Source: Chalara sp. BL73
Taxonomy: Eukaryota; Ascomycota; Leotiomycetes; Helotiales
DNA: 64,000 nt
Direction of reading: 5' to 3'
Assembly: GCA_918026815.1 (NCBI GenBank)
Contig: CAKJVC010000088.1
Span: 1,922,001-1,986,000 of the forward strand
The position numbers and the translations under genes are program-made. Positions 25,293 to 37,002 of the stretch are shown piece by piece; within the stretch, counting starts at the first letter, position 1, and each line of letters starts with the position of its first letter. The notes below the pieces were generated by a model that was given only the letters and a program-made list of their open reading frames with translations, was not told where the DNA came from and did not search any database.

Positions 25293-25300
25293 GTTACAAT

Positions 25301-25957
25301 AGTAAAGTTCGAACCCGCCTCGAACTAGATAACTAATGAATATTTCTTTGTAAGCCTTTGAACATGGTGAAAATAAACAGGCTGTTACACGTGGTCATAG
25401 AGGTACAATGTGAGTCTTATTATTCTATCACCGCTCCCTTCAGTTTCCAATTCTAACCAAATCTTAGCTGCATAAACGTCATACCTTGCACCAAAATCTC
25501 TAGTCTTTGCTTCACATTCCCACAAGCGCACAATGGGAGGTGCGTGTAACACTTAGCATTCGTATTTTAGAGATGAACATGCTGGTGTCATCGATATTAT
25601 TGCTCAATAGCGTCAATTGAAACCACTGACAAAGCTAGTAAAGCTTATACCCTTACATATGTACATACACCTCATATAGCCTAGATACCACCGTAGGCAA
25701 CGTCCGGAATGGCATGCCGTTACCACTGATTCTTGGTCGCGTCCGACTAGACGTCACCTTTCCAAAAGAGTGCCTGTGACGGCAACTGGAGCCACACCAC
25801 ATTCAATCTAACCCACTAGGTCATAGGTTAGGTATTTAAGTGAGTGACGATAGTCCTTTCTACAGTTTCAACAATAGCAAGTCTAGCTACCCACACATTT
25901 TGGCAATCTTCAAGCTCTTTGGAGATGACCAAAACAAAATCTCCGTCCACTGCTAGC
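25301..25957. other. Gene-free spacer
   Basis: About 650 bp between the fold-back element and the 3' end of the hydrolase gene. No feature recognised. Confidence 0.5.
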
Positions 25958-27166
25958 TTAATCCAAATCTAAAAAGGTAACGTCAGGAAACCTCTTCGAT
26001 TCCTTCTTCAACAACGCCCCCTTCCCCTTCCCCAGGAGTGTCCATTCCCAAAATTCTTTCAAATATACCACCACAATCTCATTCATCCTCCTGTCATTTA
26101 TCGTACCCACTTCCGACAGATTAACATTCGGCGGTGATTCACTTGGGAACTTCCAGCTAGGCAGCTGCGGCTTTAGCGACACCATGTCAGAGAAGGACAT
26201 GTGCACTGTGCCGTTGATCTCAATAGCCAGCTTCCATGGCGTGATAGTCGGCCAGGTGAGCGTGAGCGAGTCGGTACAGCAGGAGGTAGTTGCCGCGATG
26301 TACAAGAGGGGTCCGCGGAAAGAGTGACCGGGGTTCGAGGTGTCGTTGAGAAAGAGCCCGTCAAGGGAAGCGGACGCGCGATAGAGCGACTTGGGGTCTC
26401 GCATGGCGGATGCTGCAGTGTTGCCTCCGAAAGAGGTGCCCATAATACCCAGTGTTAGTTGCTTCTTCTTGCCTTGAGTTCGGCGCTGCTTCGTCCTGAA
26501 GTCGGACTCATCATCCGGAAGCCAGGCGCGTAGCTGAGAAAAGGTCAGCTGCCGCGAGATGAAATCTACATCCGAGATCCGGACAGGGAGGACCCTTTCA
26601 AAATCATCTTGGGTCAAAAGCGGGAGGATCACCTCGCCGTTGAGGCCCTCGAGAGGAAATGACTCGAAGGTATGTCCGATAGCAATGATGGTATAGCCAA
26701 ATGAGGCGAGCGAGGAAAGGATGGACGTGGCCGATGCAGGCACCGAGGCAAATCCCGGCGAGTACACGATGACCGGCAGCTCACCATGTTTTTCCAGCGG
26801 GAAGATCGCAGAGCCGTCGGTGAAGATGCGGGTTTGTATCGACGAAACTGTTCCTGAGGGTAATTCAGCCATTTGGTCTGTGAGTGCTGATGCATTGGGA
26901 GGGAGCCATGGTGCTGGAATAAGGCCATCGCTGCTGTGAATTGGATAGAAGAGCTGGAGAACCAGTGTCCGCGGATTGGTTGGCAGCCAAGGGTCAGGGC
27001 GGTTGTGATCAGTTACCTCCACTCGTTTGGTACCAACATTATAAGGACCGAGAAGCGGAGGAAGTGTAACAGTAGGAGGACTCGCAGCGGCGTATACGCT
27101 TGTTAAATGGTAGAAACCAAATAGAAAGGTGATTATGGGCTTTGCAGGAGGCAGGTGTAGCAGCAT
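25958..27166 (-). CDS. Secreted PAF-acetylhydrolase-like alpha/beta hydrolase
   Basis: An uninterrupted 402-residue frame. Residues 8-28 are hydrophobic (IITFLFGFYHLTSVYAAA), consistent with a signal peptide. The body follows the platelet-activating-factor acetylhydrolase isoform II pattern: LPVIVYSPGF, then FGYTIIAIGH, then a nucleophile elbow LGIMGTSFGGN (Ser in G-x-S-x-G). An Asp follows in SASLDGLF, and a His in GTVHMSFSD, so the catalytic triad is complete. Such enzymes cleave short or oxidised acyl groups from phospholipids and related esters. It is a single-exon gene with ordinary coding texture. The nearest gene is 3 kb away and nothing suggests an operon-like partner. A general secreted esterase is the alternative reading. 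Confidence 0.85.
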   Translation of the reverse strand: MLLHLPPAKPIITFLFGFYHLTSVYAAASPPTVTLPPLLGPYNVGTKRVEVTDHNRPDPWLPTNPRTLVLQLFYPIHSSDGLIPAPWLPPNASALTDQMAELPSGTVSSIQTRIFTDGSAIFPLEKHGELPVIVYSPGFASVPASATSILSSLASFGYTIIAIGHTFESFPLEGLNGEVILPLLTQDDFERVLPVRISDVDFISRQLTFSQLRAWLPDDESDFRTKQRRTQGKKKQLTLGIMGTSFGGNTAASAMRDPKSLYRASASLDGLFLNDTSNPGHSFRGPLLYIAATTSCCTDSLTLTWPTITPWKLAIEINGTVHMSFSDMVSLKPQLPSWKFPSESPPNVNLSEVGTINDRRMNEIVVVYLKEFWEWTLLGKGKGALLKKESKRFPDVTFLDLD

Positions 27167-30069
27167 CTTTACGCTCCGACTTTCAATTCCTGCTTTCGTA
27201 ATAATTCCGCTTCCAAAATTTAATGCAAATATTGACTTGCAGTCCTAGAGCTGGCACTGTAAGTAACCTATAGCAAGAGCATACCCTTAGCTAATTATTT
27301 CTTAGTTCTCAAGAACGAACACTGCACTTCCTGTATACCGAATACCCAAAGGCGAGAACCCGGGTTATGATGTTATAGCCATGGCAATGCTTATATTTAT
27401 CTCCCTCGGGTATCCTATTTGGGACACTCCAAGACAGTATGCATGTAACGCAGGTGGGGCACAAACCAAACAGCCTAAAATTCCCGGCACCCGAGCCGGT
27501 CATCAATTGTGTTGTTGAGTACTGCAATGGCTCCCCGGTAAAAGTGGAGATATTTATTGGTATTCAATTATAGATGAGCTGCTAAGCAAGCTATGCATGT
27601 GGTTATGTTCTTTCTGTATTCCTGTATTCTATCTACATTTCGTCACATTCACTTCACTCCGGGCTTGACTTTTAGTATACCCTGGAAACATAAGTATTCA
27701 GAATTTCAGAGCCATTAAATCACGCCACCCTTTGTTTGCCTCTTTATCTAGTCTGATATTATCCTTTACCTAAGCCTGCACACCACGAAAATCCCCGTGC
27801 ACAAATCAAATAGAGTGATGAAGGTGGAGTAAGTAAGCATTTGTATCTCTCGAGCTTGCTTTCGCTATATAGCCGCAATTTTTTTTAACTTGCTATGATC
27901 TTTCTTGACATCCACCATCCTCTCCGCTTACTGCTGCGGCATGAAGCTTGACGTGGCATTGATGAGGATTTTGAGAAAGGCAGAGGCGGATTCCATTCTA
28001 TCTTAGCACCAAATAGCTACTGCTCTTACTGTAGACGAGTGCTGCCGCATTTATAGAAAGATGTGAGGTCCTGTTAAAATCCCCTGACTGTAAGCGTCAT
28101 CCCATCTTGTTGTCCACGACATAAATTATAGGTGTTTGCCATGTACACTATCCTCATAAAGTAACTTTAGCTGACAGGACGACCGTGGCGCTTCCTACGA
28201 TGCTGGGCGGTGGGATCACAAGCCCCGATGGCACTTGTGCTAGGCCAAGTAGGTATGTGTATCCGTCTGGGCTTTGTTATAGTTAATACTGTTTGTGCGT
28301 TACTACTTTTGATTATTGTGAATCGGATCGTAATCCGGCTTTCGGGATATGCAATCAAAAGAACATTTATCTAGATACAAGTTATGTAACCAAACAACTC
28401 TCGCCACACTAAAAAGGCATAGTAAATCTATTTTTTTTATTTTTTTTCTATCCGTCCTACTACAGCTTCAACCATTCTCCTCCGTTCTCTTTCGCTCTAC
28501 AGCTTTTAACTATTTATAAAACCTCCGCTTCTTTCGAGTAAAAGCAAACAGTTTGTTGCAAGGCGCAGAGCCTGCGATATTGATATCCTCATCCTGTCGC
28601 TACCCAGCTTACCATATGCTCTACAGACTTAAGAACTTAAGGTGTATTAAGCTAATATGAATTTTATTTTGGGCTTAGTGTATTCTAATGTATTCTTGTC
28701 TTGAAGCTGCAACGCGATAACAGAATCAAAAGGCAATAACGCTGCTGTAGAGCGACAGTAGCTGACTACATAAATTCTGCTTCGCTTACATTTTTTGGCT
28801 GGGGCTTAGAACTCTAATCACTGGGACTGCTATAGACTTCTCAAGGAAACTCGTTGCGGCCACCCATAGGTGTGAGACCCGCCTCGGATATCCACTCTCC
28901 TGAACAATATGGTGCTCACAACAAATCTTTGTCGTTACTGCTACCAACTCTCTCTGCTCTCTTGAGAACAGCGCTTCGAGTCTAATCACGGAGCTAACAT
29001 GCTTGCTCTAATTGAACCATCTCCTACTGAGCAGTCTCCTCCTCTCGCTTCCCCACACCCTACGAACCGCCAGCAGTCTTCTCTCTAAATGCAATGCTGC
29101 TGTTTGTGCCAATATACTCCTATAGACGCTTGATACTGTACTAATACATTCTTATGATATTTCTCACTTTGTACTGGGAAGCCTGGGAACTCTTCATGAG
29201 ACTTGGCATTGCCAAGAGCATAATGGAATCGACCGGTGCTAAAATTGTGTTGAGCAGAGAAGGTAAGTAGCTGTAGTGGCGTATCTGGTTCTCATTGGTA
29301 TGAGATCGTATCCGTGAAACCACATACAAATTCCATATCCTTCAGGCTGGGCACAAGAATATCTATGCACTTTTCAGATCTCCTTTCAACCAGTACGCAA
29401 ATCCAACGTTGAATATATGATTTGAGTCCATGCCCTAGGGCCCGTGATTGTGACAGTGGCCCGGAAAGTTTGGCAAAGTCTTGGGAGATTTTATAATTTA
29501 TTATTATTGACCAGTACTATACGCACCAAAGGGTTGTATGCCAAAACGCCGCAATACTACCGCTTACGCCGCCCTAATGCTGTTAAATCATAAGTTAGGC
29601 TCATTTTGCATAAACAGAACCCCTTCACCGCGTGGTAGTTGGGTCTAGCGGCCAACGGCCACAGCCTCTCGGTTAGGTTCTATATACCTACAAATTTTGG
29701 AAGGAATATATAGTAGGATATTCACAGTTTCCAATCCTTTGTTTCACGTAACTATGACCGCCTTTGCTCAGGCTCGGCTTAGGCTAACCTTAGGTTCGTT
29801 TACCCTATTTTACGCGACACGGCGCAGTTAAGACTCATCTCATTAGAAATCATCACCTTTTGACGGCGGGTCTTAATTTCGATGAGCTGTGTAAACCCTC
29901 TAAACAAAACGGACACTACTCCTTCCCGAGCCCCCCTCCAGCTATTCAATCATCGATACCATGAAGCTTAGTTCTTGCGCAATGTAATACGTTCTTGCCA
30001 GCTCAATTAAAAGGTTTGCTGATATTCCAACATCGAAAGCTATCATTTCCGCTCTTTAAACTACGCGAT
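27167..30069. other. 2.9-kb gene-free stretch
   Basis: No supported gene or RNA. The part around 29600-29760 shares short motifs with 11760-11880, suggesting a decayed repeat. Confidence 0.4.
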
Positions 30070-30626
30070 ACAACCAACACCTTCTGCTTCTTCGAGCAAT
30101 AGCATCGAAACCTTCCGATTGAATTCTTGAAAGTATTCTTCCCGAACATGGTCTTCAAAGGTAGGGTATGTTTTGTGCTCGGACGTATCTCTACAGGTGA
30201 AAGGGCATTCGTACCACGAAGCAGAGGTGTAACGATCCCACTTCGACTTATATCGAGTTCTCAGTCGCCTGCGACAGACGGAAGTCTTGCTCGATCATTG
30301 AGTTCATTTTGGGCCTTTAGATCCGAAAGATATATCTTGACCACTTTCTCGGTGTTTTGAAGAGTGATTCGGCCGGAAACCGATTGTCTTCCTTTCACAT
30401 GGTTCGATATTCGATTTATCTTCCACTCTATCTCAATCTTACCTAACTCTCTTCCCCTATCGAATCGCGAGTGTAGAAATGCAATTCTATTATCTCGAAA
30501 TTCGTGGCCTTCCATCCCCTCGTGAGCTCCCTGTGTTCTTGACGTCGTTTTTTGAGCTACTCTAATATTTGCGTAGAATTCACGGAAACGAGTGCCAGCT
30601 CTTGTCAATCCTTCTTTCTCGGACAT
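30070..30626 (-). pseudogene. Frameshifted unknown gene with a C2H2-like segment
   Basis: The frame opens MSEKEGLTRAGTRFREFYAN at 30626 and stays coding-like to about 30265. There it stops, while the +1 frame continues with KSKWDRYTSASWYECPFTC and TYPTFEDHVREEYF to a stop near 30073. The second part resembles the Cys/His-containing segment seen at the end of several fungal proteins of unknown role (W-Y-x-C-P...H). A single base change at about 30265 would join them, so I read a frameshifted gene. An unrecognised intron could also explain it. Confidence 0.35.
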
Positions 30627-31690
30627 CTTTAGCTCTAAATAGCCAGTTCCACGCTAACGAAAACTCCAATATTCTCGCTGTAACCGTCATACTTGCGTAT
30701 AACATCATTGTATATCTCCAATCTCAGATTATTGGAACCAAACCCACAATCTTTGAAGTAGACGATTTTCTACCCGCCATTTTGTACATCTAGCACCGGG
30801 ATCCTGACAGGGGGAAAGTATGTTGGAGCTGCGCTTATAGCTCGACCAACCAGCGCTATGCGATTTTGGGATGGTAGTCCAGGATTACAATCAGTGACAC
30901 CTTTAACAGCCAAAGTCGTGGGTCGACTGGTCTGTCTAGAATGCGGATGACGGCGGAATGTAGGATAAGTACGAAATAGGTATAGTGCATCTGCAGTACC
31001 TTCCTCTGAGTATGCCAATACAACTCTTCATTATATATTAGTCGCCGTGTTTGATCGTTTTGTGTTAGGAGATAACTTGCGTCCTGTACAAGCCTGGATT
31101 CATGCCGAAATGAAGCCCAAAGGGCAACCCATGAAAGCAGTGGCGATCTAATTTGTGCCACAGTATTCCACCTGTCGCTAGTAGCCGGGGATGTGCGAAA
31201 ACTCTTCCGCCCAGTATTTGTACTCAATACAATCGTTGACAGACATTCAAAACCGCGAGAGCATGATGTTGACTGGCCTATAACCAGTGTTTTAACAGGC
31301 TCCATGTATCTAGGATTGAAATTCTGACCCGCTGGTACTTGTCCCACCTATATAGTTAAAATAGTAGCATGGCAAATAGAGGTCGCTCTCATCTAGGATA
31401 CTCTCCCCTTTTGGTTTGTGGTTGGGGTGGCGGCGATGTCCTGGTATGAGAGCTTGCTGTTCCTGGACGTCTGTCACTCGCTACAACAGCAGCCGTTGGC
31501 TTGTAAAGACCAGATAGAAACTGGACTCAACTCTGGAATCGACCCGTCTTTCCTCCAACCCAATTCTTCTCATTGGTTCCTTCAACATTAGCAAGCTACC
31601 GTATCCCCGGATGCCGCCGCCGTCTCAGGTATGTCAAAAAAGGCATACACCAATAAATTTTCACCAACTCTCCAAAAGTTAAAACAGTCT
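30627..31690. other. Stretch without a supported gene
   Basis: It contains a 163-codon minus-strand ORF (30856-31347) that I could not relate to any family and do not call as a gene. Nothing else recognised. Confidence 0.35.
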
Positions 31691-32410
31691 ACGTCTCCCG
31701 TTCTTCTTGCCTGAGAGAATGCGCAAGGAAGTTCTTGACTGTTTTGATCTCATCCAAGCCCCCCTTGTTGGCTAGGAGCTGCGCGAGCGGCGACACGTCA
31801 ACACCGGCCCGCAGGTCAACTTCAACATGCAGGAACAATCCTTTCGCTCTTTGCTCCGCCTGAAGGGTAAGAGCGCCTAGCCTCCCTCCGACCATCAATA
31901 CAAGTGTGGGAATTCGAGGTGTCGTAAAGGGGATGATGTATTCTTGTGGTGGGCCGTCGACGGTAATGACCCACCCAGACGTGTTGTCTCCCATACAGCT
32001 GCTATTGCAAGGGCAACTAACCCACCTTGACAATGCACTAACAAGGCGATGTTGCTAGGGGGAAAGTTGCACTTTTTGACCAGAACTTTGCCAACTACAT
32101 GTTTCAAGATGAGACGAACAGCTCGGTGGTAACTGTTTCCGTTTAGCTCATCGGTTTAATAACGGCCGCCCACCTGGCCAATTGTTGGAAGCAAACGATG
32201 GATTCGACATAGATAGAGAATGGCAGCCTGCGGGTCTGCAAAGTGTTTCTTGGTCATCGGTTTGACAGAACTGTGATCTCCACCGTAATCATGGAGGACA
32301 GCAATAATATTATTCAAAGTATCCTTCGAAGCATCTTGGCCAGAAAGCAGCGCTTTATATACAAGAGACTGGCTAAGGATCCGCCTAAGCGAGCCTTTGT
32401 GGCGTCAGGG
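31691..32410 (-). pseudogene. Alpha/beta-hydrolase (phospholipase/carboxylesterase-like) relic
   Basis: The minus strand reads SLVYKALLSGQDASKD, IIAVLHDYGGDHSSV, FADPQAAILYLCRIHRLLPT, then VGKVLVKKCNFPPSNIALLV and HCQGGLVALAIAAVWETTRL. It ends ITVDGPPQEYIIP ... PRIPTLVLMVGG. This is the order of a fungal alpha/beta hydrolase of the phospholipase/carboxylesterase type. Two lesions are visible: a TAA in frame near 32158 (after QVGGRY) and a one-base loss near 31985, after which the frame shifts. The expected nucleophile serine is Cys here (HCQGG), though relatives also vary at this site. It is a decayed gene. Confidence 0.6.
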
Positions 32411-32758
32411 ACCGAGTTCTAAGGGGCTCTAAGCGAGATAGAGCCAACGCCGTAACACGCTGCTTTATTCTAACTTGTCTGATAGATTTGGATATATAAG
32501 GTTGCTATGTAACAGGAGGCATTTTTTACAAAAACCCGATACAGTTCAGCATTTAATCCAAGTTGAAGTGTATATATTGTAAAGCATGAAAAAATCACGT
32601 TAAAAACGAAAGTTTTTTTTTAAATGTTTTATATCGCATTGTGTTCTGCAGTTGTTAGGAGCGATTTTAAGTAGTGATCAATATATCTTTACAAATGGAT
32701 AGTGAGTTTCTTAGCTACGCGAACTTCTCAAAGGTTAATGCGTTATCACCAAAATCCC

Positions 32759-33593
32759 TCAAGCTTTCAAATAAGTCTCAGCCTTAGCTGCAACAGCGTC
32801 AACAATTCCGGGCTACAACGAAATATGTTAGCTTGTAAAAAGCCAGCAATGAATATAGTGAACTCACCCTCTCCTCAACCACTTTCTTGAAATCCTCAAA
32901 GCTGACCGTCTCATTAACTTCCACTGCTTCGATTCCAATCCTTTGCAAAAAATCGAGAAGTTTCTCTCTGGAGATGGTAACATCCCTGATGGCTTTGGAG
33001 CTTGCTAACTTGGTAGCCATAGGAAGGAGATCGCTGCGGTCGAGGGGTGATTTTGTGGGGTTTGGGCGAGGCTGGACAATCACTAGAACATCAAGGATAT
33101 CCTCTACGTCTGGCGCATCCCCTGCGAGCGCACGAAACAGGAGCTGCAGTCTATTCTCTGTATTGCGGCCACGTTCTACCACTCGGTCTGTCTGTGTCGC
33201 AACGCTATGGAGTGACCTGCTGCCATTCAAAGCGGTATCTCTGCTAGTGAGCGCCACTACAGCGCGAAGAAGGCTGTCGTGGCTCAATGGTAATGACGAC
33301 GGCGCAAAAGGGTATCCTCCATAAGCGGCAAGGAGGTTATTAAGACCCGTGTTAGCTTGTGAAATCGACTTGAAGTTCTTTTTGAAGGCGGCAAGCTCGT
33401 CGGCTGCGAGGGCATCGCTAATTCCCAGGTCCTGGTTGCCATTCACAAATAATTTCGTGAGGGCTTCGTGAATTTCATCTTTGCAATATCAGTCGATATT
33501 AAATTCAGGAAGGAGTTCTATTGTACCTTTATCAGCGCGATTTACCCACTTGTCACGAGATTTGTTGCTTCTGAATGACGAGAAAAAATCCAT
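32759..33593 (-). CDS. Uncharacterised intracellular protein, 243 residues
   Basis: Three exons (33593-33527, 33478-32868, 32812-32759) join as NRADK|DEIHEALTKLFVNG and VVEER|PGIVDAVAAKAETYLKA, and the exon sum is whole codons. The protein starts MDFFSSFRSNKSRDKWV, has no signal peptide or membrane span and is mostly helical by composition. The middle has LLFRALAGDAPDVEDILDVL and the end has ISREKLLDFLQRIGIE. I do not recognise the family. The layout faintly recalls the helical N-terminal part of TLDc-type proteins, but no TLDc domain follows. The splice signals are strong (GTGAGT, GTACAA...AAAG), so expression is plausible. It sits alone between relics. Confidence 0.7.
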
Positions 33594-34731
33594 TTTGAAT
33601 GCTTTTTAGAGTTTATCTAAGGTTGTGCAGTGATTCTTTTGTCAGATAAAGAATTCCAGGTTCGCGTTTTGTACCGAGAGTCACGCGACCCGGTTTACAG
33701 CCTTCAACGCACCGCCTCACTAAAATGATCCTACACCAAAACACTGCCACAGCTGATATGCTGGCGCCTGATATCCGCATTTTTAGATCGATTTTTGATA
33801 TTGAAAGATACCTGAAACGAGTAATCAGGTAAGCAATAGAGAAATAAATAACATATATTCTTGAGACTGGAAACTCGCTGTGAAAATGGCTCACCCTTGA
33901 GATTAAAAAGTTGTAAATATTGGCCTCTAATTTTTTTTTCAGCTTAGCCCATTTGATGCATTTACGTAATAACCCGTGGGCCTACACCAATTGCAGCCAA
34001 TGACTTGCATAAGGCGCCTCAAGGGACTTAGCTCAGCTCTATTGCTTGATTTGCTCGTCCTAGATTAAGCCTAAATGTCATCCCTGAGACAGCCCGCCGC
34101 TCCTACCCCACACCACCTTCAACGTAAATAATCCTCGAGGTCAAGTCACGGATCGCCCTGCATATGCTCTTCACGCCGCATAAACGTAAAACCCCCTCCT
34201 GGAGGGTCCTGGCAGCCCCGATTGAATTAGAACATCACAATAAAGGAAATTGGTAAAGACTGACCGTACATGCTCAAGAATCCGCGAGCACATGGGCATC
34301 TAGTTGTAGTTGTTCTCCTGAATAAGCTTACCTTCCTGATGCTCCTGTTTGCGTAATGCGGCTCGCAGAAAAGGTGTTTGGGTGGGGGCTTCGTGTTTCT
34401 CGTGCCAATGATTCAATAGCCCATGGGAAAATTTTAATGGGCAATGTTAGCGAAGCTGAGGTGAGTTCACGATGGCCGTGGCTAGAGATCTGGAGGAGTT
34501 ATTCCCATCTTGGCGATCGAAATATAGCAACAAACTTCCAAAACACTTGAAGGTATTCCTAATTGTTGCTGTAAAGACATATCATTAAATAGCCGCATCT
34601 GCACCTCTTTGTCAACCATCAGCAACTTTAACCTTATCTCCATCTTTGCATCACTTGACCAGTCAGCATCTTACTATCTGTTCCAGCTTACCGTTATCAC
34701 GAGCAGTTTCTTAGCACCCCTACAACCCACC
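33594..34731. other. Intergenic region
   Basis: About 1.1 kb between divergently transcribed genes. It holds promoters for both and no other recognised feature. Confidence 0.5.
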
Positions 34732-35292
34732 ATGAAGTTCCTCGCTCTCGTCCCATTGGTCTTCGCCGTCCTTGCAGCCGCCGCCAACACCAAGCAATAT
34801 GACGCCATCCAAAAAGCCGCCGGCAGCAAAAAGCTGCAACTTGGACACCAATATGCCTTCACAACCTCCAAAGGCCTGCACAAGCGTCTTATCGTCGGCA
34901 AGGTCACGGGTTCCGCAGGTAACCTTGACTTTGATGCGACCAACTACGAGCTCTTCGAGACCCAGGCTGGCAAAGTAGACATTGACAAAAAGACTCCGTA
35001 CAAGACCTGGGACTGCACCAAGGGCAAATACTCGTACAAGGCCGAGGTCGATGGCAGCTTAACCTTTGCGGATATCCAAATGAGAGGTGAGATTTTGGCA
35101 TTTGAAATGGATGAACTGCTTGCTGACGATATGTGTTTGCTAGGTGAGGCGCTTATGGTTGGCAAGGAAGAGTATAAGCTTTTGACAAACAACTGCCGCA
35201 CCTATGTTCGAGCCTTGATCAAGGACATCAAGGCTCGGGCACTTGTTGGGCGAGGACTTAGTGACCCATTGGCTCTTGAGTGGACCGTATAA
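34732..35292 (+). CDS. Small secreted protein with an in-frame intron
   Basis: The ATG at 34732 opens a classic signal peptide (MKFLALVPLVFAVLAAAA). An upstream in-frame extension to 34609 is less likely. The mature part contains KLQLGHQYAFTTSKGLHKRL and KEEYKLLTNNCRTYVRALI. The latter resembles the 'NNC' segment of NlpC/P60- or LRAT-like folds, but I cannot assign a family. The stretch 35087-35143 is 57 nt and has a GTGAGA donor, a GCTGAC branch site and a TTGCTAG acceptor. Because 57 is a multiple of three, both spliced (167 residues) and unspliced (186 residues) forms are open. I favour splicing, since the segment reads unlike the rest. A cell-surface or host-interaction role is possible but not shown. 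Confidence 0.78.
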   Translation: MKFLALVPLVFAVLAAAANTKQYDAIQKAAGSKKLQLGHQYAFTTSKGLHKRLIVGKVTGSAGNLDFDATNYELFETQAGKVDIDKKTPYKTWDCTKGKYSYKAEVDGSLTFADIQMRGEILAFEMDELLADDMCLLGEALMVGKEEYKLLTNNCRTYVRALIKDIKARALVGRGLSDPLALEWTV

Positions 35293-35677
35293 GAGATTAC
35301 GTATACACAGAAGGTTGAGGACGGGTGTATAAACACTAAAGAACCGAAAATAGGAAGCATATCGGGTGGGTCATTTGGTTTTGTACAATTTGAAGTTTGG
35401 GAGTCCGGGAGTTTTGGGAGTTTGGGGTCCTGCATTGATGGCCAATAGCCGTTTTTTTGTGTAGAAGCATAGGCATAAACCATAAGTTGGTTAGAGAAGC
35501 AAGGCTTAAATGCTTTAGTTACTGAAATATAAGTTATTTAACGTAAACCATAAGCGAGTGGTTAACACTACCTCTACATGAGGGGGCCGCCGATTCAACT
35601 TGAGTAGGGGCCGAAATAAGCTTAGCGTAACCGAAAAGGGTTTAGCGGTACAGTTGAATCGGGAGTTGAATCGGTAG
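35293..35677. other. Spacer before LTR debris
   Basis: No gene. The last 100 bp contain paired GTTGAATCGG units next to the LTR-like segment. Confidence 0.4.
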
Positions 35678-35967
35678 TGTAACATACAGCTAACTTTAAA
35701 TCAACTATGCAACAATCGGTATGCCCAGGGCACGGCACGGAAGTCATGATACAGGAGCAAGGGGTGATGATCAGGGTATGAGGGGTTTCAGACCCAATAC
35801 GGGGGAGAGTCAGAGTCACCTATATAAAAGCCGGTTCCTATTCTCTACAGTTGCTCCTCATATTTTTGTATCCTTAGTACTTTAGACTTATAAGGCAATC
35901 ACGATCAGCCTATTGTACGCACTCCCATATGGCTCTATTCTAGCCCGTGATTCCTTGCGTCGTTACA
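35678..35967 (+). mobile_element. Putative LTR (290 bp)
   Basis: The segment begins TGTAAC and ends GTTACA. It has a TATATAAAAG promoter box at about 35820 and a downstream pyrimidine-rich transcript-start-like zone. These are LTR features. No matching second LTR or target duplication is visible, so it may be a truncated element. Confidence 0.5.
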
Positions 35968-36087
35968 TTAGCTTCACAAAAAATAACAAAACCTTAAAAA
36001 GCATTTATTAAAGCTCTTTCAACTTCAAAGCTTAGAAAAAAAGCTTAAAATCAAGTAGTAAATAAAGAAGTTGTAAAAAAAGTAGTA

Positions 36088-36450
36088 TGTCACGGTTCTC
36101 ACGTGGTTGGCTCGCATGTGTTCCCTAACTGTGTCACGACACGCGCTGTGGATCTACAGATACAGAGGGCAAACGGTGGTATCTTCCGAGAATCTATAGC
36201 TGAGGAAGGAAGAAGGAGCTCGAGGAGAGCAGGCTATATATACACGAGGCGCACGGCGAGCTCGCCTAATATGGGTCACGTGTGCTTGGGAGCACGCGAC
36301 GTGACAAACTGGGACTAGTAGTATATGGCCCGAGAACTTGACTTAGCCGACAGCTTCGGAGATTGTACTTTTTCTCTCTTTTGTTTAGTATTTTCGTATT
36401 GAAGCACCTACAACCCGCCCTTCCAGCCATATAGGACTGTGTTCGTGACA
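36088..36450 (+). mobile_element. Solo LTR with 5-bp target duplication (363 bp)
   Basis: It begins TGTCACG and ends CGTGACA, the inverted ends typical of retrotransposon LTRs. It is flanked on both sides by TAGTA (36083-36087 and 36451-36455). A TATATATA box lies at about 36234. With no internal region or second LTR, it is best read as a solo LTR left by recombination. Confidence 0.85.
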
Positions 36451-36455
36451 TAGTA

Positions 36456-37002
36456 CGGAAAAATCGAATTAGAAAAGCAATTAAGCTACCATTACGCTTT
36501 CAAGAATTCTCTCCTTTGTAAAAATAATACAATAAATCATTATGAATCGATTAAGCCTACTTCTATTGTATATAGATTTGTGGTTGATTTTTTATTAATT
36601 TTTTACTATAAGTTCAATAAATAAATTTGAGTGAGATTTGATGCGAGACGGGATTTGTCACGGGATCTCGGTTACAAACTAGGTGCCACTTCACACCAAG
36701 AAAAATCGCCGTTGCAGCGTCTTCCGCCAAGAAGCTAGAACTGAAGCGGTTCGTACCAGTTTCCCCCCGCATTTTGTATCTGCGTTTAAGTATCTTGCTC
36801 AAAAATAATGCAAACAACTTTTTTTGCGCAAGACGTCATAATTAATGCGTAGTCTTGAAGTTCTTTTCTCTTCGACTGGGATCGTCTCATTTCCTATAGA
36901 ATAAAACGACACTAGAAGCCAAACAATGATGAGTCGTAGCCATGTCGGACTCTGGGAATAACGAACCGTATTCAATCGTACGTTAACTTCTCCGTTCTAA
37001 AT
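36456..37002. other. Upstream region of the transcription-factor gene
   Basis: About 550 bp of AT-rich sequence without a gene. It presumably contains the regulator's promoter; the solo LTR sits just upstream of it. Confidence 0.45.

Noticed and set aside
25305..25325. GTTCGAACC resembling a tRNA B box
   Set aside because: No A box, acceptor stem or cloverleaf can be drawn around it.
30856..31347. 163-codon minus-strand ORF
   Set aside because: No recognisable motif, uneven composition, overlaps another ORF, and lies in a relic-rich area with no splice or start context to support it.
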